Notes under the pieces: model-generated | Told to the model about the DNA's origin: nothing | What the model saw: only the letters and a program-made list of their open reading frames with translations | Database searches by the model: none | Translations under genes and position numbers: made by a program | Shown here: piece by piece, positions 44,567 through 56,171 of the stretch | How positions within the stretch are numbered: position 1 is the first letter of the stretch | Layout: each line of letters begins with the position of its first letter | From: Physcia stellaris | Taxonomy: Eukaryota > Ascomycota > Lecanoromycetes > Caliciales > Physciaceae | Reading direction: 5' to 3' | Length of the DNA stretch: 64,000 nt | Assembly (NCBI GenBank): GCA_018902385.1 | Contig: JABSSW010000014.1 | Span: 620,001 to 684,000, forward strand

Positions 44567-45067
44567 CCGTTATCAAGGATCTCCTTGACGCTGGATATGG
44601 CCGTAGAGAAAACATTTGCAGCTTCCTGGTTTCTACGATAGTACAAATCAACGGATCTGATTTCATCGCAGCAGTGAAATGGCGACGTCATTTATTACCT
44701 ATGCTGCTGAGCTACAGCCTACGGACAGGCATTAGAGTGCGAAGTTTGCTTCGGCTTTACAGCATTACTACATGCCCTCGACGGCCGAGAGCAGTTACAC
44801 GTAACGGCCAAAGCCTTGATCTAGGCTGGGGATAATGTGACGAGAAGAACCAAAAGTGGGCTTACACCGCTAGAAATGGTTGAGAGGAGCATTGGCCTCA
44901 AACACCCAAGATGGCCGATGGCTTCGAGAACGCCAGAGAATGATGGGACAGAAGGAGAAGTTGACAAACACAGATATGATTCGGTGACGCTCGACGAGGA
45001 TCTACTTGCCTCTGACCAGCTCAGGAGTGCATTAAGGCAGCAAGGAGCTGTCTCAACGAGAAGCTGA
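44567..45067 (+). pseudogene. Decayed ankyrin-repeat gene fragment
   Basis: Short ankyrin-like blocks occur in order but in different frames: VIKDLLDAGYG near 44570, FGFTALLHALDGREQLHV near 44755-44800, AGDNVTRRTKSGLTPLEMVE from about 44825, and a terminal LRQQGA near 45045. In the third frame a TAG at 44822-44824 stands where a Gln codon (CAG) would fit, a C-to-T type change. Another stop lies upstream, before the FGFTALLHAL block. There is no start codon or complete repeat array. It is most likely a relic of an ankyrin gene of the kind often found near HET genes. Confidence 0.5.
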
Positions 45068-46650
45068 TTACAAGGTACCCATTCTGTCCCGCCCCTTTCC
45101 GATTCGATTTGCGTGTTATTATTCAGATATGTGTGGCCAATCTTTAGTGAAGCTTCTTTGCTTACGAATTGCGACCAGGTTTGTGAACGCGATGTGAGCG
45201 CTTCAAGTTCAGGACTTTTCACTACTGGATCTCGATTCCACCTCGAAGATTACAAAGTCAATCTCTGACAAGCTTTCTCATAGCCACGGTGGGCTCAATA
45301 TTAGTAATCCGTGTGCTTGTATTAATCAAGATATAGGAAAGTCTCTGGAGAAGGCCGAACGCCACAATTTCGATCATACTCCTGGTGCCAATCTTAATTG
45401 CATTGATTCTACTTATCGCATGAGTAGAGACGCTACTTTGAAAATTACTTTCTAAATTGATTCCTGGAACCATCAGGACTATTCTCAATCGAATATAGAA
45501 AGGTTACAATGAAACAAACCGCCCTTTACGGTGGTCACACCGTTCATTTGGGTTTCGAAAACCGTTCAACGGTGCAGTGGGAAAATCTGGCAAATAAGCA
45601 CCAACACAACTACAAATAAACCTCTTAACCACCTCACGGAACACGGTATCTACTATTCACTATACATTTTAGTTTCCATCGTTCTACGGTATCGAAAAGG
45701 AATCAACCGCGAGAACATGCGTCGAATACGAGTAGATCGATTACTATGTTGAGATGCCGGAAGGCGTTGATGGATCCTGATTATTGGAAAAATGAACCGG
45801 TCGTCTATTCCAAGGAAGGGTAGTCGGTTATACCCAAAAAAGGCGTTAATCTTTCTGTGCCATGTGGCATTGGGCGGCCTTAAGATCAGGAGACATAGAT
45901 CTTCCCAAATTGAAGAATCGAAATTCGGTATCAATCCGGTAAATGTGCAGTTCGATTCAAGATGGTAGGTGAGCAAGATGTAGACAGGTACGAACAGGTA
46001 TGACCCTAAGAGAACCCCGATACACCACTTTATTACCCTTGGTTACAGAACAGGAATTTACATTAGATTCATGGTAGGTCTACCACGACTTTATTTCTTT
46101 TTCGATTGAATGCCATTATTGATCGTTCTAGATCCCGCTGGTATATCATACGAACTTGTCAAACAGCCGTTGTGAAATTGGCATCTCGAGCTGACAGCAA
46201 TGGAAATGCAAACAAAGAATGTGTGGTTCCTCAGACGGTACAACTTCGCCGTGGGCGTGGCCAAGAGGCAAGGGTCGAAGAAGTATGGGTTGAAGGTCAC
46301 TTGGCATGGCTTTATGCCGTGGTGCACAATACCTATCTCGTTTTCTAGGGCAATGATCGAGGCAGAAGCTCTGTTTTGTGTGGCACCATTGTCAAAGACC
46401 CCAAATTGCCAGATGATTGAGGTCGGTCTGGTCGGTTCCGCGCCTAATGATTCCAGAGGCGCTTCAGTACTATCGTAATCCGTTGGTTTTCAGAAGACAC
46501 ATTATTAGCAAGCGACTATGCGAGTAGCAGTGTATTGTCATGCGACAGCCGCTTAGCCCTTCGATAACCGGCACGGCCGCCAATCATTATATATTCGGTA
46601 GACAAGTCTACATGATACTTTGCCTGAAAACAACCTCACAAATCTTCAGA
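45068..46650. other. Intergenic, no gene seen
   Basis: About 1.6 kb. The best open frames (46106-46478) overlap each other and show no recognisable features. A TATATA string near 46590 may serve the downstream gene. Confidence 0.45.
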
Positions 46651-47634
46651 ATGCAGCCATTTAGCATCGTTTTCCTAGCGCTATCGTTCCTCAGCTCTAC
46701 TTTCTGCCGAGTACTACTGCCACCTTCGAGCAATTCTTCCGTCGTTTCAGTCGATCCTCTCGACGTACCAGTAAGACCGGCCCAAGCTCTCGCCAACATC
46801 AATGTAGAATTTAGAAACGAGCTCTCAGACGGTTCATTCGATCCCGCTCAACTGTATTACAACATCCACGCATTTCTGGTGTCCTTCTGGAGAACCCCGC
46901 ATATACAACCAATCACGCAGGCACAAACGTGGAAATCCTTTCCTAGCCTCGTTACACAGATTGTCCCAGCGTTAGGCAGCAATCTATTTACTACCGCAGT
47001 AGTTGCCGCCGTGTTGTCAGATTTCCTGGTGGAGATCCCAGAGCTTGACTGGCGTCCACGTCACCTGGCGGCTAGGTTGACGACTCGTACAGCACCGCCC
47101 CGAGAAATCGGGAGGATCAGCAGCGGTTGCTTCCCAGAGCGAAGGCTCGACGCTAGCACGAACTCTACCTCTAGCCCCGAATCAAGGATATGCAAAGACA
47201 AGTGGGTTGCCGTGTCTCGAGAGGTCCGGTTGCGTCTCGAATTCGATGGCAACCCTGAGCAGCCTCCCATAGATTGGGCCGTATGGCTCGAACAACTGAC
47301 AGGTATCTCAAGCCAAATATTCGCCAACCATTCTCCTCAAGAGGAACTGCGCTTGCCACTACCCCTCACGAAGATATTCAATTATCGTCAGACTATCGGG
47401 TGGAAGAGAGATTCGTGGACCCTTGAGTCAGAAGTCGATGTCACGCGGGTACCGCAGGGGAAAGAGCCTTTGAGTGTAGATGAGCTGGTACAAGCGTTGA
47501 CGGAGATGCTTAAGGCGGTTGCTAACGGGCGTTGCTACACGCAATTGCGTGCTGTTATTGTGAAGGAGGACCAGGTGGCTGCAACCTATAAGCTGTCTTA
47601 TACGGCGGACCCACGGAATATTGATACCGCTTGA
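46651..47634 (+). CDS. Secreted protein of unknown function (327 aa)
   Basis: The frame is open from an ATG at 46540, but the ATG at 46651 places a clean signal peptide at the N-terminus (MQPFSIVFLALSFLSSTFC, cleavage near residue 20). A TATATA at about 46590 suits this start. There is no domain I recognise. The mature protein has a helical region with AQLYYNIHAFLVSFW, a Ser/Thr-rich loop with two cysteines (residues about 155-180), and a charged C-terminal third that includes VDELVQALTEMLKAV. It is intronless. Similar fungal secreted proteins of about 300 residues are often annotated only as hypothetical. Confidence 0.65.
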   Translation: MQPFSIVFLALSFLSSTFCRVLLPPSSNSSVVSVDPLDVPVRPAQALANINVEFRNELSDGSFDPAQLYYNIHAFLVSFWRTPHIQPITQAQTWKSFPSLVTQIVPALGSNLFTTAVVAAVLSDFLVEIPELDWRPRHLAARLTTRTAPPREIGRISSGCFPERRLDASTNSTSSPESRICKDKWVAVSREVRLRLEFDGNPEQPPIDWAVWLEQLTGISSQIFANHSPQEELRLPLPLTKIFNYRQTIGWKRDSWTLESEVDVTRVPQGKEPLSVDELVQALTEMLKAVANGRCYTQLRAVIVKEDQVAATYKLSYTADPRNIDTA

Positions 47635-48681
47635 TGCTTCTTGCGTACGACTGTTTTGTGTTGGGAGGTCTATGGGGATTATTGAGCAATTAGCTGCACA
47701 ATATTATTCCTCGAGACTGGGAGAGTGACCATGAGCAATAGGCATTCTTCTTCGGGCTTCGCGAAACGCTCCCGACATCGACGTGCTGGAGCGCTCGCGA
47801 TAGAGGGTATGTGCTCATTCATCCTACAAAGAATCACCGCGCTGTCAGATTCCGGTGTACTGTATAGGCAGGCTGAAAACAAATACATCTTGGTGCTCTA
47901 GTCAGATTTGACAACCAGCGCACCGAAAGTAAGCCCGACACCTAGTTCAGATACAGCAACACTACTGAATCCTACAATTCCGATCAGACCCTCAAGTTGA
48001 CTTGCCATGCATCCTCACGCGAGGGTTGAAAACCTGCCATTACGTGTTTGCGATGTCCCTCCAGCTAATGCATCCTGGGTCTGAGTATTGCGCAGGAAAT
48101 CCCTGGCTATTTCACGCCGAAAGCTAATCCTCAACACGCAATATTGCCGCAGCCGATTAGAAATGCTATTTTGTGTTAGATGAGGTACGTCATGTTCGCT
48201 GTCTTTCATAGCGGTGACCACTGCCAGAACACCTGCGCAATCAGTCAGCATTCGGGATCTAATGATCTCACACTGAGAGATCAGTGATCAAGGATCCTGG
48301 AGTTGCTGTTCTTACAAGTTTTTTGTCTGCAAGTGGCCGTCGAACGCTATTATCATCCCAAATAGAGGCAATAGCTAGAATTTATCGTACGAGAATTAGA
48401 AGCTCGCTGCTCGTCGATAGCGCTCCTCATTCTCGTTCAGTCGATGTCACATGTGCTGACAGAGTTGAATCATTCGGCTTGATAGTCTCTGTAATCTCTC
48501 CTTGAGCACCTCGATATCTTCTTCGTTCCATATTCAGGAAGCTTCTCAACGCAGAACTCACCCACAGGAACGCTTCCAAATCAAGAAAAGCCCTGGAAAT
48601 CAGGCAGGTGATGCTGCTTCACTAGGGAACAGACTCGTTAATCATGAATGCAGGAATGTTGTTCAGGTTGTCTTGTGTACC
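47635..48681. other. Intergenic, no gene seen
   Basis: About 1 kb between convergent genes with no coding frame that I can support. Confidence 0.45.
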
Positions 48682-49566
48682 TCACTGGTTATCTTCAGGT
48701 CGTCCTTGACTACTTCTTTCGACTAGAAGAGATGACGGTGTCCGGAATACCGACGTCGACGAAGGCATGGCGTGCATGGCTATGTCCTGAGTCCGTGGCT
48801 GCTGACTACGCTCATCGTGCCTTTGTCGTCTAATCCGGCTGACAGACCGGCGTATCCAGGGAACCAGATTGAAGTAACCACCACATAACATGATCCCAAT
48901 CCACAAAGCCAATTCGGTCCCATATATAACCATACCCAGGATATCGACTTCAGCCTGGAATACTAGTAGCAAGGCAGAAAACATTAGATAGGCAATAAAT
49001 CCTGACTGGTTGCAGCCTTACTTACCGAGCGACAACAACGAAAACAAATCCCCCGCCGCATCCAGCGCCACAAAAACGAAACTGATACCTCTAACAGTGC
49101 GATGCGTCCAAATATCCCAATAATGCCTCAGCACGCCCGCAGCCAACAACACCGCCGCCAGAACCGCCATACCCGTACCCGGCCACTCCACGCCCCTCCT
49201 CCTCGCAATCCTCACCGCAACCACCAGCGCCGCCTCCACTGCCCCCATACCCACCCCCATGCACCCCACCACCCCAACGCATTTCCCAACCGTCCAATGC
49301 CTGCCATAGTAAGCGCACTGCGCCCACGTGACCAAGCTCAGAACGGTGAGGATCTGCGCCTGGATGCGCAGCGCGAGGTTAAATTCTAGGACGATGTTGT
49401 AGACGCCCAGGGGCACGCCGGCGGAGGCCCAGAGGAGCATCATTGAGGGTTGCAGGCCTGTGGTGTGGTGGCGGTGGTGGTTGATTATGATTTGCGGGAG
49501 GAGCTGGATGGACCAGCAGACTGCGCCGAGGGTGCCGAGTGCGTTGGCTGCGGGGGGGATGTTCAT
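48682..49566 (-). CDS. PQ-loop repeat membrane protein (273 aa)
   Basis: Two exons (49566-49026 and 48962-48682; 63-nt intron, GTAAGT donor, TACTAG acceptor). The ATG at 49566 (MNIPPAANALGTLG) is used; an upstream start at 49665 would add a basic stretch. The two PQ-loop motifs are WSIQLLPQIIINHHRHHTTG in helix 1-2 and, in the second half, the THRTVRGISFVFVALDAAGDLFSLLS region. About seven hydrophobic helices are seen, as in cystinosin/Ypq-type lysosomal or vacuolar transporters of amino acids or cations. The last exon contributes a helix (GTELALWIGIMLCGGYFNL) and a basic, serine-rich cytoplasmic tail. The N-terminal PQ and the Asp-rich second motif fit fungal PQ-loop proteins. The substrate is unknown. 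Confidence 0.82.
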
Positions 49567-50565
49567 TGTTTCTGGATGGGTTGAGGCTGCGGTGGGCTTG
49601 TGGTTGAGTTGGCTATTTCTTCTTTTTTTGGTAGCTGAGGGGTCTGGGTGCTTGCCTTTCTGCAAGGATTAGCGGTTAGCGCTGGCGGCACCCAGGCTAC
49701 CTTGACGCTTTGAGGGGCCAAGAAGATTGACTTTGCCCCGGCGATAGGGGAAGCACCTGCGAGAGTTGTGTCAATAGTCTTGTATATCTAAATCCATTGT
49801 CGAGAGTTGTCAAGGTACGATGTAGCTTCCAAAATTATATGTCTCTATCGCTGTTGGAGGTCAGATGATTAGGGACATTTGAGTGATCTAGAAGTGTTTA
49901 AAATGTACAATAGAAACTACCGTGACAATAACTACTTTGCGAAACAGTATCCCAATGTTCGAAGAATCGCATTTGGACAAAACGGGATCAAACCTAAAGG
50001 CAGACCATTAAATTGAAGAGAAGGATATCATGCATCCAACACCAGTGCCCCAACTCAAGGCCAATGAGAGCGTAGCGAAACTCGAATGGAAATGTCATTG
50101 GACAACGTCAAACGAGGTGTTCAAATTGAAAAGATGGGTTGTTCGGGACTCGTAGATTCGAATGTGACGACGATGATGATGACGGAGAAAATGAAATTGA
50201 GACAAAAGGATGCCTACAACATGAGAACAAGCAAAGTCTTTGTTGAATTAAGATATCTTGACATTTGTGTAACAAGACGTAGATAGACATACCATCGCAA
50301 CCAAGAGGGTTGTGCTTGATGTGCATACACCAGGTGATCCAGCCAAGTCAACCAATCGGTCTTATTTTCCCTAGGCCAGAAAAACACTTGGTGGAGTTCT
50401 CCCAAGCCCACCTTGTGCGGAGGCAATATCCAAATGTAGCCGCCTACTCCAAGAATGTCGACAAAAGAATATATCCCACAAAGCCTGCCAACAACGCCAA
50501 AGAAAGCGATCCAAAAACGCAGATTACCTCTCACACCTCATCCCATCGTCTGGCTTCCCCAACGA
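49567..50565. other. Intergenic, no gene seen
   Basis: About 1 kb between the start of the PQ-loop gene and the 3' end of the next minus-strand gene. A CTTCATC-type, GATGATG-rich patch at about 50165-50185 is a simple repeat. Confidence 0.45.
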
Positions 50566-51681
50566 CTACCTCTTACCCAAAACATCCCAAAAGCTGATCA
50601 AGGCTCCTACGCCCGCACCGACCATTATCCCCGTGACGCCCCCAGGAACACCTTCTTCAACCACAGCCCTACTTTCGCCCCCATATCCCTTCTTCACATA
50701 CACGATCCACGCCATCAGCGCCTTCACCACGTGGAAGCTCATGGGGTCATAGCTCCTCGCGCTACCGAAATTGAAGAACCAAGCCCCAGCCAAGGGCAAG
50801 AACAGCGACGTCAGCAGCCACAAGCCCACCGGTCCCCAAAATGCCATCGTCAGAAGCGCGAATAGGTCGGGGATTTTGACCGCCGTTTCGCCGCTGATTC
50901 CAAGGGCGGGTGTCGGTGGGAGTGTGGTCAGATAGCGCAGGGGCATGACCTGGGAGCGAAGACCGTATGCTTCGATGAAGAGCGTGAGTAGCTCGACGCT
51001 GGTGACTGAGGAGAGCGACGAGCGGAGGGAGTAGAGTAGGGACGGGACGGGGGAGTCGGACACAAAGTTCGTGAGCGAGGCGCGGAGGGAGCTGGTCGAA
51101 GCATCGATTCTGTCGGCAAGGACTGCCGGGGAAGGAGGAAGCGGGAGGTTGCGCGCAAAGGACAGAGATGTACGCGGTGTGCGTGGTGCAAGCGCTGTCG
51201 AATCCGCTGTTTGAGCGTCGGAATCCGAGCTGTGTGTCGCATTAGTATTAAGTAGCAGAGGAAACGCGTCCTCCATGGGTCTATTGACTTACGGGGCGTC
51301 GGTATCCTCTCGAGCACCCCGCGTCTGCCGGCGCGCTCGTTGTGGCCTTTTGGTCTCATCACCGCTGGTGATCAGCGTGGAGCCTGTCTCACGCTTCACC
51401 GGCGAGAGCACAGCTTGTCGGCGGTAGTAAGGCTCGAGCCTTGGGTCTTGAGAGTACTTCGTGGCGTTGGCGCGGAGGAACTCCTCGAGGGCAACCTCCA
51501 GGTCGGTTTTTAGGAGGTTGTCATAGCTGGGCAGAGAATACCCCGGTCAGCTTTCCGTGGCTCTCACAAGTAGAAGACGCAATCGACCAGGCAGTACGTA
51601 CTTTTTCATGCCCACATATTTAGCGAGGTCCATGAGCTCGCCTTTGCGCTGCTTCTGCAGCCAGTAGGTGACACCGGACAT
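50566..51681 (-). CDS. Membrane protein with SAP-like helical N-terminus (325 aa)
   Basis: The three exons are 51681-51602, 51526-51293 and 51229-50566; introns are 75 and 63 nt with GTACGT/GTAAGT donors. The N-terminal about 60 residues (YWLQKQRKGELMDLAK, then LLKTDLEVALEEFL) form two helices with the spacing of a SAP-like or similar fungal module. A serine/threonine-rich, basic linker follows (RPQRARRQTRGA). The C-terminal half has hydrophobic helices (ALLTMAFWGPVGLWLLTSLF with FLPLAGAWFF, and VTGIMVGAGVGALISF). The layout is conserved in ascomycetes as uncharacterised, probably organelle-membrane proteins. No catalytic motif is visible. Confidence 0.7.
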
Positions 51682-52254
51682 TGTCGGGTTCTTGGGATTC
51701 TGTGTCGCGAGGATACAGCGACTCGAATGGCGAGGTTCGAGGCGAGAAGACCGTAAAGGATGCTTGGGCGCAATACCGGTGGCTGGAAGGGAGGTTGAGA
51801 TGTTTACAGTGAGCGGTGGGGGATGTTTACACTTTAGTATGGAATCTCGCGTTGGCGCTAAGGGCATGCTAAGACTGGCTTACAGCCAATCATGAAAGGC
51901 CCTTACCAGCCACTTTTTTGCTCATCTTCACTCAGATCAATACTTGTTTGCATCATTCAAACACGTCTCCAGGCTTCTTGTGGGCTGCAGCTATCACTGA
52001 CTCATCGCTATGGTAGATGGAGGCATTTACCCGACAATCTCTTGGCATACCTGCCCTAGAGTCTAATCTAGTAATCCAAGTTTTTGGATCGATCTCTATC
52101 TAGGGTTCCTACTAATGTTTACACAATGAGGTTCGATGATATGTATGAGATGAGGGACCAACAAAAGACCTTCTTAAGTACGAGCCGGTAGAACGTAAGT
52201 ATGCTTTCAAGCCCTCCTCAAGACATTCTGCTTGAGCTGATGCGAGTGTAGCTT
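51682..52254. other. Intergenic, no gene seen
   Basis: About 0.6 kb between two minus-strand genes with no supported feature. Confidence 0.45.
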
Positions 52255-53847
52255 TCAACTCGGGGAGTGCCTGAAGAAGATCTCACCAGCTGGCACATCT
52301 GGGTCGTGTTTCCAGATGAGTTGATCCGTATACCCTGCATCATTGACCTTCCGAAACATTATGATATAGAAATCTAGGTTGACAACGGGAAACCTTCCCA
52401 TGAGCACATCCTCATTGCGTGTCAAAAGCCATGAGAAATCGTCGTATCGGACATGGTCCAGCGAGTAAGACTTGTCTCTTTGCCCCTGAAAGCACATCCT
52501 CAAGCCTCCTTCATCATAGACATCAATGCACCAATCGCCAACATAGTTGTAATACTTTCCAACATAAGCGATCAGAGGCTTGTGTGGTGTACTGGGCTCT
52601 CGCCGTGCCTCCAGCTCTCTCGCCAGCTGTGGCCACAACGCCACGGAAGTTGCTGCACTCTCTTTTGCTATAGCCACGTAATCATTCTTGTCAGGATTGT
52701 CGAGCACAGCCTCTAATAGCAGCTGCCCAAGCCAATCTGCTGCATCGTTGTTTGCCATGGAGTTTGTGAGAACAACAATTGCTGTATTTGTGTCCGGCAG
52801 CAGATATGCGGAAGAAAGATACGTTATGATACTTCCTTGGTGATATATACAGAGCTGCGGTGTTTCGAGGCCCCTGCCAACAATTGGCATTTCACTGACA
52901 TACATGGGGTTCAGGCCGATGATTCCAAGCGACCTAGGAAGCTCTGTCCGTACCATACCCAAACCGTAGGACCGTTCCAAGCGCCCGGGTTCTGGATCAA
53001 GGGCAATGTGTGAACTCATAATGGTCGCAATCTCTTTCAAAGGTGTAAAATCTTGCTCGCCATGTTTCTGCTCCTGCTCCGCGATCATAAGGTTCTTGTA
53101 GAAGGTCAAAAGATCTCTGACGTTGCTTTGTATACCAGCTGCTCCTTCGCCAAGCTTCCCGTTCCCCTGCTCCGGTCGTGGTAAATGATGTGGCGTCCCA
53201 TCGGACAATGCCATGTAAGCTTTTGCGACATTTTCCGAATCTGGATTGACTACGGTCGTTGTTCCATACATACCCAGCGGGCCGAAGATCCTCTCCCACA
53301 AAAACCTACCCCAGGTCTTGCCCGATACCTTCTCCATTACCTCGTCCGCAAGTCCGTATCCCCAGTTGTTGTAGACCCAGCGCTCTTGAAAGGGGTGAAC
53401 TACTTCAAGGTACGAGCTAAATCTCATAGTCTCTTGTCGCTCAAGGGACGGGCGTCCAAACTCTAAGTACCACATTTGAGTCTTACTTGCAAGACCACTT
53501 CTGTGCGAGAGATAATCCACGACTGCCGATTTCTTCTTTATTGTCTCGTTCGGATGGTCAAATTCAGGAAGGATACTGGCCACTGGCGTATTCCAATCGA
53601 GCTTCTTCTCGTCGACTAGAATACCTATCCCTGCCGCTGTGAATACTTTGCTGAGTGAGGCAATGAAGTACAAGGTATCCTGGTCCGGAGCTATTTTTCC
53701 CTCGACATCCCGGTAACCATAATTTTCGATATGGATCACCTTATTCTTATGCAACACTCCCAACGACACCCCAGGGGTGCCCGAGACTCTGCATATTTTA
53801 GCTATGGTGGGTCCGAGTGACTTCAAGCGGTCGGCTACCGAGTCCAT
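52255..53847 (-). CDS. Serine beta-lactamase / penicillin-binding-protein-like hydrolase (530 aa)
   Basis: The ATG at 53847 is used because the longer frame starts with TTG. The catalytic SxxK motif is SLSK (Ser65 to Lys68), the second motif is YNN in WVYNNWGYG (Tyr159), and a HQG-type third motif lies in YHQGSIITY. The DPDQDTLYFIASLSK spacing matches class C/EstB-like beta-lactamase-fold proteins. In fungi these include esterases and transesterases such as LovD, so the substrate need not be a beta-lactam. No signal peptide is seen, so it is probably cytosolic. The C-terminal about 110 residues form an extra beta-rich domain (YYNYVGDWCIDVYDEGGL), common in fungal members. It is intronless. 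Confidence 0.87.
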   Translation of the reverse strand: MDSVADRLKSLGPTIAKICRVSGTPGVSLGVLHKNKVIHIENYGYRDVEGKIAPDQDTLYFIASLSKVFTAAGIGILVDEKKLDWNTPVASILPEFDHPNETIKKKSAVVDYLSHRSGLASKTQMWYLEFGRPSLERQETMRFSSYLEVVHPFQERWVYNNWGYGLADEVMEKVSGKTWGRFLWERIFGPLGMYGTTTVVNPDSENVAKAYMALSDGTPHHLPRPEQGNGKLGEGAAGIQSNVRDLLTFYKNLMIAEQEQKHGEQDFTPLKEIATIMSSHIALDPEPGRLERSYGLGMVRTELPRSLGIIGLNPMYVSEMPIVGRGLETPQLCIYHQGSIITYLSSAYLLPDTNTAIVVLTNSMANNDAADWLGQLLLEAVLDNPDKNDYVAIAKESAATSVALWPQLARELEARREPSTPHKPLIAYVGKYYNYVGDWCIDVYDEGGLRMCFQGQRDKSYSLDHVRYDDFSWLLTRNEDVLMGRFPVVNLDFYIIMFRKVNDAGYTDQLIWKHDPDVPAGEIFFRHSPS

Positions 53848-56171
53848 GTTGTATGAAATAATAGGCTCATTAAATTTCAACGTTGATAGACTGCGAAGAT
53901 TGCGAGACTATCAAGTGAGGTTCGTCAACGTCCATACGACAAATATACGTCCAGTAGTAGTACTCGTGACTTATAATACCGTATGTTTTATAACAAGCGG
54001 CAAGTTCCGTTATTCACCGTTTTACTAATTTAATCACAGTCGAACACTGTCTTTACATCTTAAATCGGCCTTTTTTCAAGGAACTTTAATCTTATGGCCC
54101 CATCAAAATTCTAGTATAGAGCGGATATAATTTCGATCAGCAGCTTCTGTAGGCTGCCACTGTACACAACTTGGCCGACTACTGCAAGACGAGGCCGGAC
54201 ACAAAAGAATAGCATAATGGGATCTGGTAGCATTTAAAAGGTCATCTTTCAAGATACAAGATCACACAGGTGCTATTACCAAGTCCTGCACAGCTGGATT
54301 ACTTCTGGACTCTGAATGAAAAGCATTGAAGAAGAGGTAAAACAGGGGAACTCGTCGTTGCTCAATCCTTGGTCCGACAAAAAATCTTCGGCGAGATGAT
54401 TCAAATCTGATCAAGGGAGTATTCACGGAGGCGCTGAATAATATCGTAACGCCGCCTGTACTTCCATAATCCTCCTGGTGTTTCCCCCAACCTCGGTAAT
54501 GACAATCCTAGGAATCGTAGCATTTTCTTAGCCACAAACGTACTAAAGACTCTGCAACGGGAGCATCACTATCGTTCCGAGTGGCTTGCGCCCTGCAATA
54601 CCAATATTGAAGGAGAGCGAGAGGATATTTGATGGCTCTACTAAACACATATTATCAGATTGGTTGTCTTTCCAATTTCGAGCCTTGTCAAGCAGCATCG
54701 GTATATGCCGGAAGAAGAATGTCAAAGTGCGAGCGGTTGAAACAATGTTGGCATAATCTAACAGCGATGCAGGAGGACTTCAGTATTTCTGTAACTCTGA
54801 TGTAGATTTTGCGGGATTTCCTATACGGTATTGCAAACTACTCTAGATCTTGCTGAAGGCTGACGAGATGTGATGCTCAAGCTACGCAGTCGTTGTCTTC
54901 GCCTCTTGATGCCAAGCTCAACCTGGCTTCACCCTAGAAGGTTTGGTGATGACGGCGACGACGAGTAGGCAAAAGCCACATCTGAGATGCACAGACGTTC
55001 ACCGTGCCCCCATTTTTCTATTCCATGAGCGTGAAGACTAGGGGGTGTTTGCAGTCCTAATATGATTACTTGCAGGGACTGAGTTACATTCGCGCGGACC
55101 TGCCTTAATTGGTGTTTCGTTCATAGATTTGTCCAACGATGGGAAACGTGATTTGACTTCTTGCTCGATTCAGTAGGAAATATAAACAGGCCTGCGTTAA
55201 GTTAATGCAAGCCTATTTATACTTCTGTCCCGATCGGGTCAGAGCTCATGATATCAGGAAGATCTTCAGCTATGAACAGGCCTATACTCCGCAAACAGGG
55301 CTGCAAAACCTCCCTAGTGAGGAAGCTAATTGCTCGCCAACAACGACCCCATGCTTCCATTCTAGAACGATCAACCGATCGCGGGCTCCGGGCCGGACCC
55401 GGGCTGAGTGGGCCAAATCACCTCGCTCTAATTTTTATCGCCCATCTCTCAGCAGCTTCCGTACGATCAGCGATGATGAAACCACTCTGTCTAGATTATA
55501 CAACATGTATTTGGATGGGCTATACTCAGAGGGTGGCAGAAGCTCAAACCATAAACACTGTCCATCAATTTGCTTGCTCTCAAGGTGCTCCATACTTAAC
55601 GAACATCCCTTGTCGGCTACTTGTGCACATCATTCGTCACAGGATGTAGCCAATGCATTCCTGGAAATTTGCAGGGTCATCATATGTGGACGCGCTCCTG
55701 TCTGCCTTTACGTACTTGGACCCTTTCTGGACCCTTTCGTTAATTTCAAACGTGTTGGACGAAGCTCAAGCACGCGGCTGCCGGGACTAGGGGCTCTTAC
55801 TGCGAGATCTTCAACGAGACCGGAGGGTACCCCGGATGTTCGCAAGCGTCTACGCGGGTATGGGCCGCAAGAAAGGAGAAGATCGGACGCCGCAGAAGGG
55901 TCTCATGGCAGCCCGGTCTGACAGCACGCGCTTGTCGCGAATCATAGTTTCGGGACACGCACAGGCCAACAATCTCGATGAGACAACGTACTAGTATGAG
56001 CATCAGACCCTGAGACCCTGAGACCCTGAGAGCGAAGAAATGTGGACGTCGGTGATGGTATTCACCTTACGTAAATCGCGCCAGGGACGTATATAACGAG
56101 AGATTTAATGGGCACAGGTTCGTCCTTCTCCCCTTGTCTCCCCTTCACTCTATCTTGCAGTACTAGCTGAT
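53848..56171. other. 2.3 kb intergenic region
   Basis: No gene is supported. An open frame of 238 codons at 55205-55921 lacks any recognisable feature. A short 8-bp tandem repeat (AGACCCTG, three copies, 56005-56028) and a TATATAA at 56090-56096 lie just before the next gene. Confidence 0.45.
56090..56096 (+). promoter_or_regulatory. TATA box of the secreted-protein gene
   Basis: TATATAA lies about 75 nt before the ATG at 56172, a suitable distance for a core promoter. A short upstream reading frame (56108-56170) lies between the TATA box and the ATG and ends one base before it. Confidence 0.5.

Noticed and set aside
55205-55921. 238-codon open frame on the plus strand
   Set aside because: No signal peptide, motif, plausible splice pattern or protein-like composition; rich in Arg/Ser with scattered Cys and His, typical of a chance frame.
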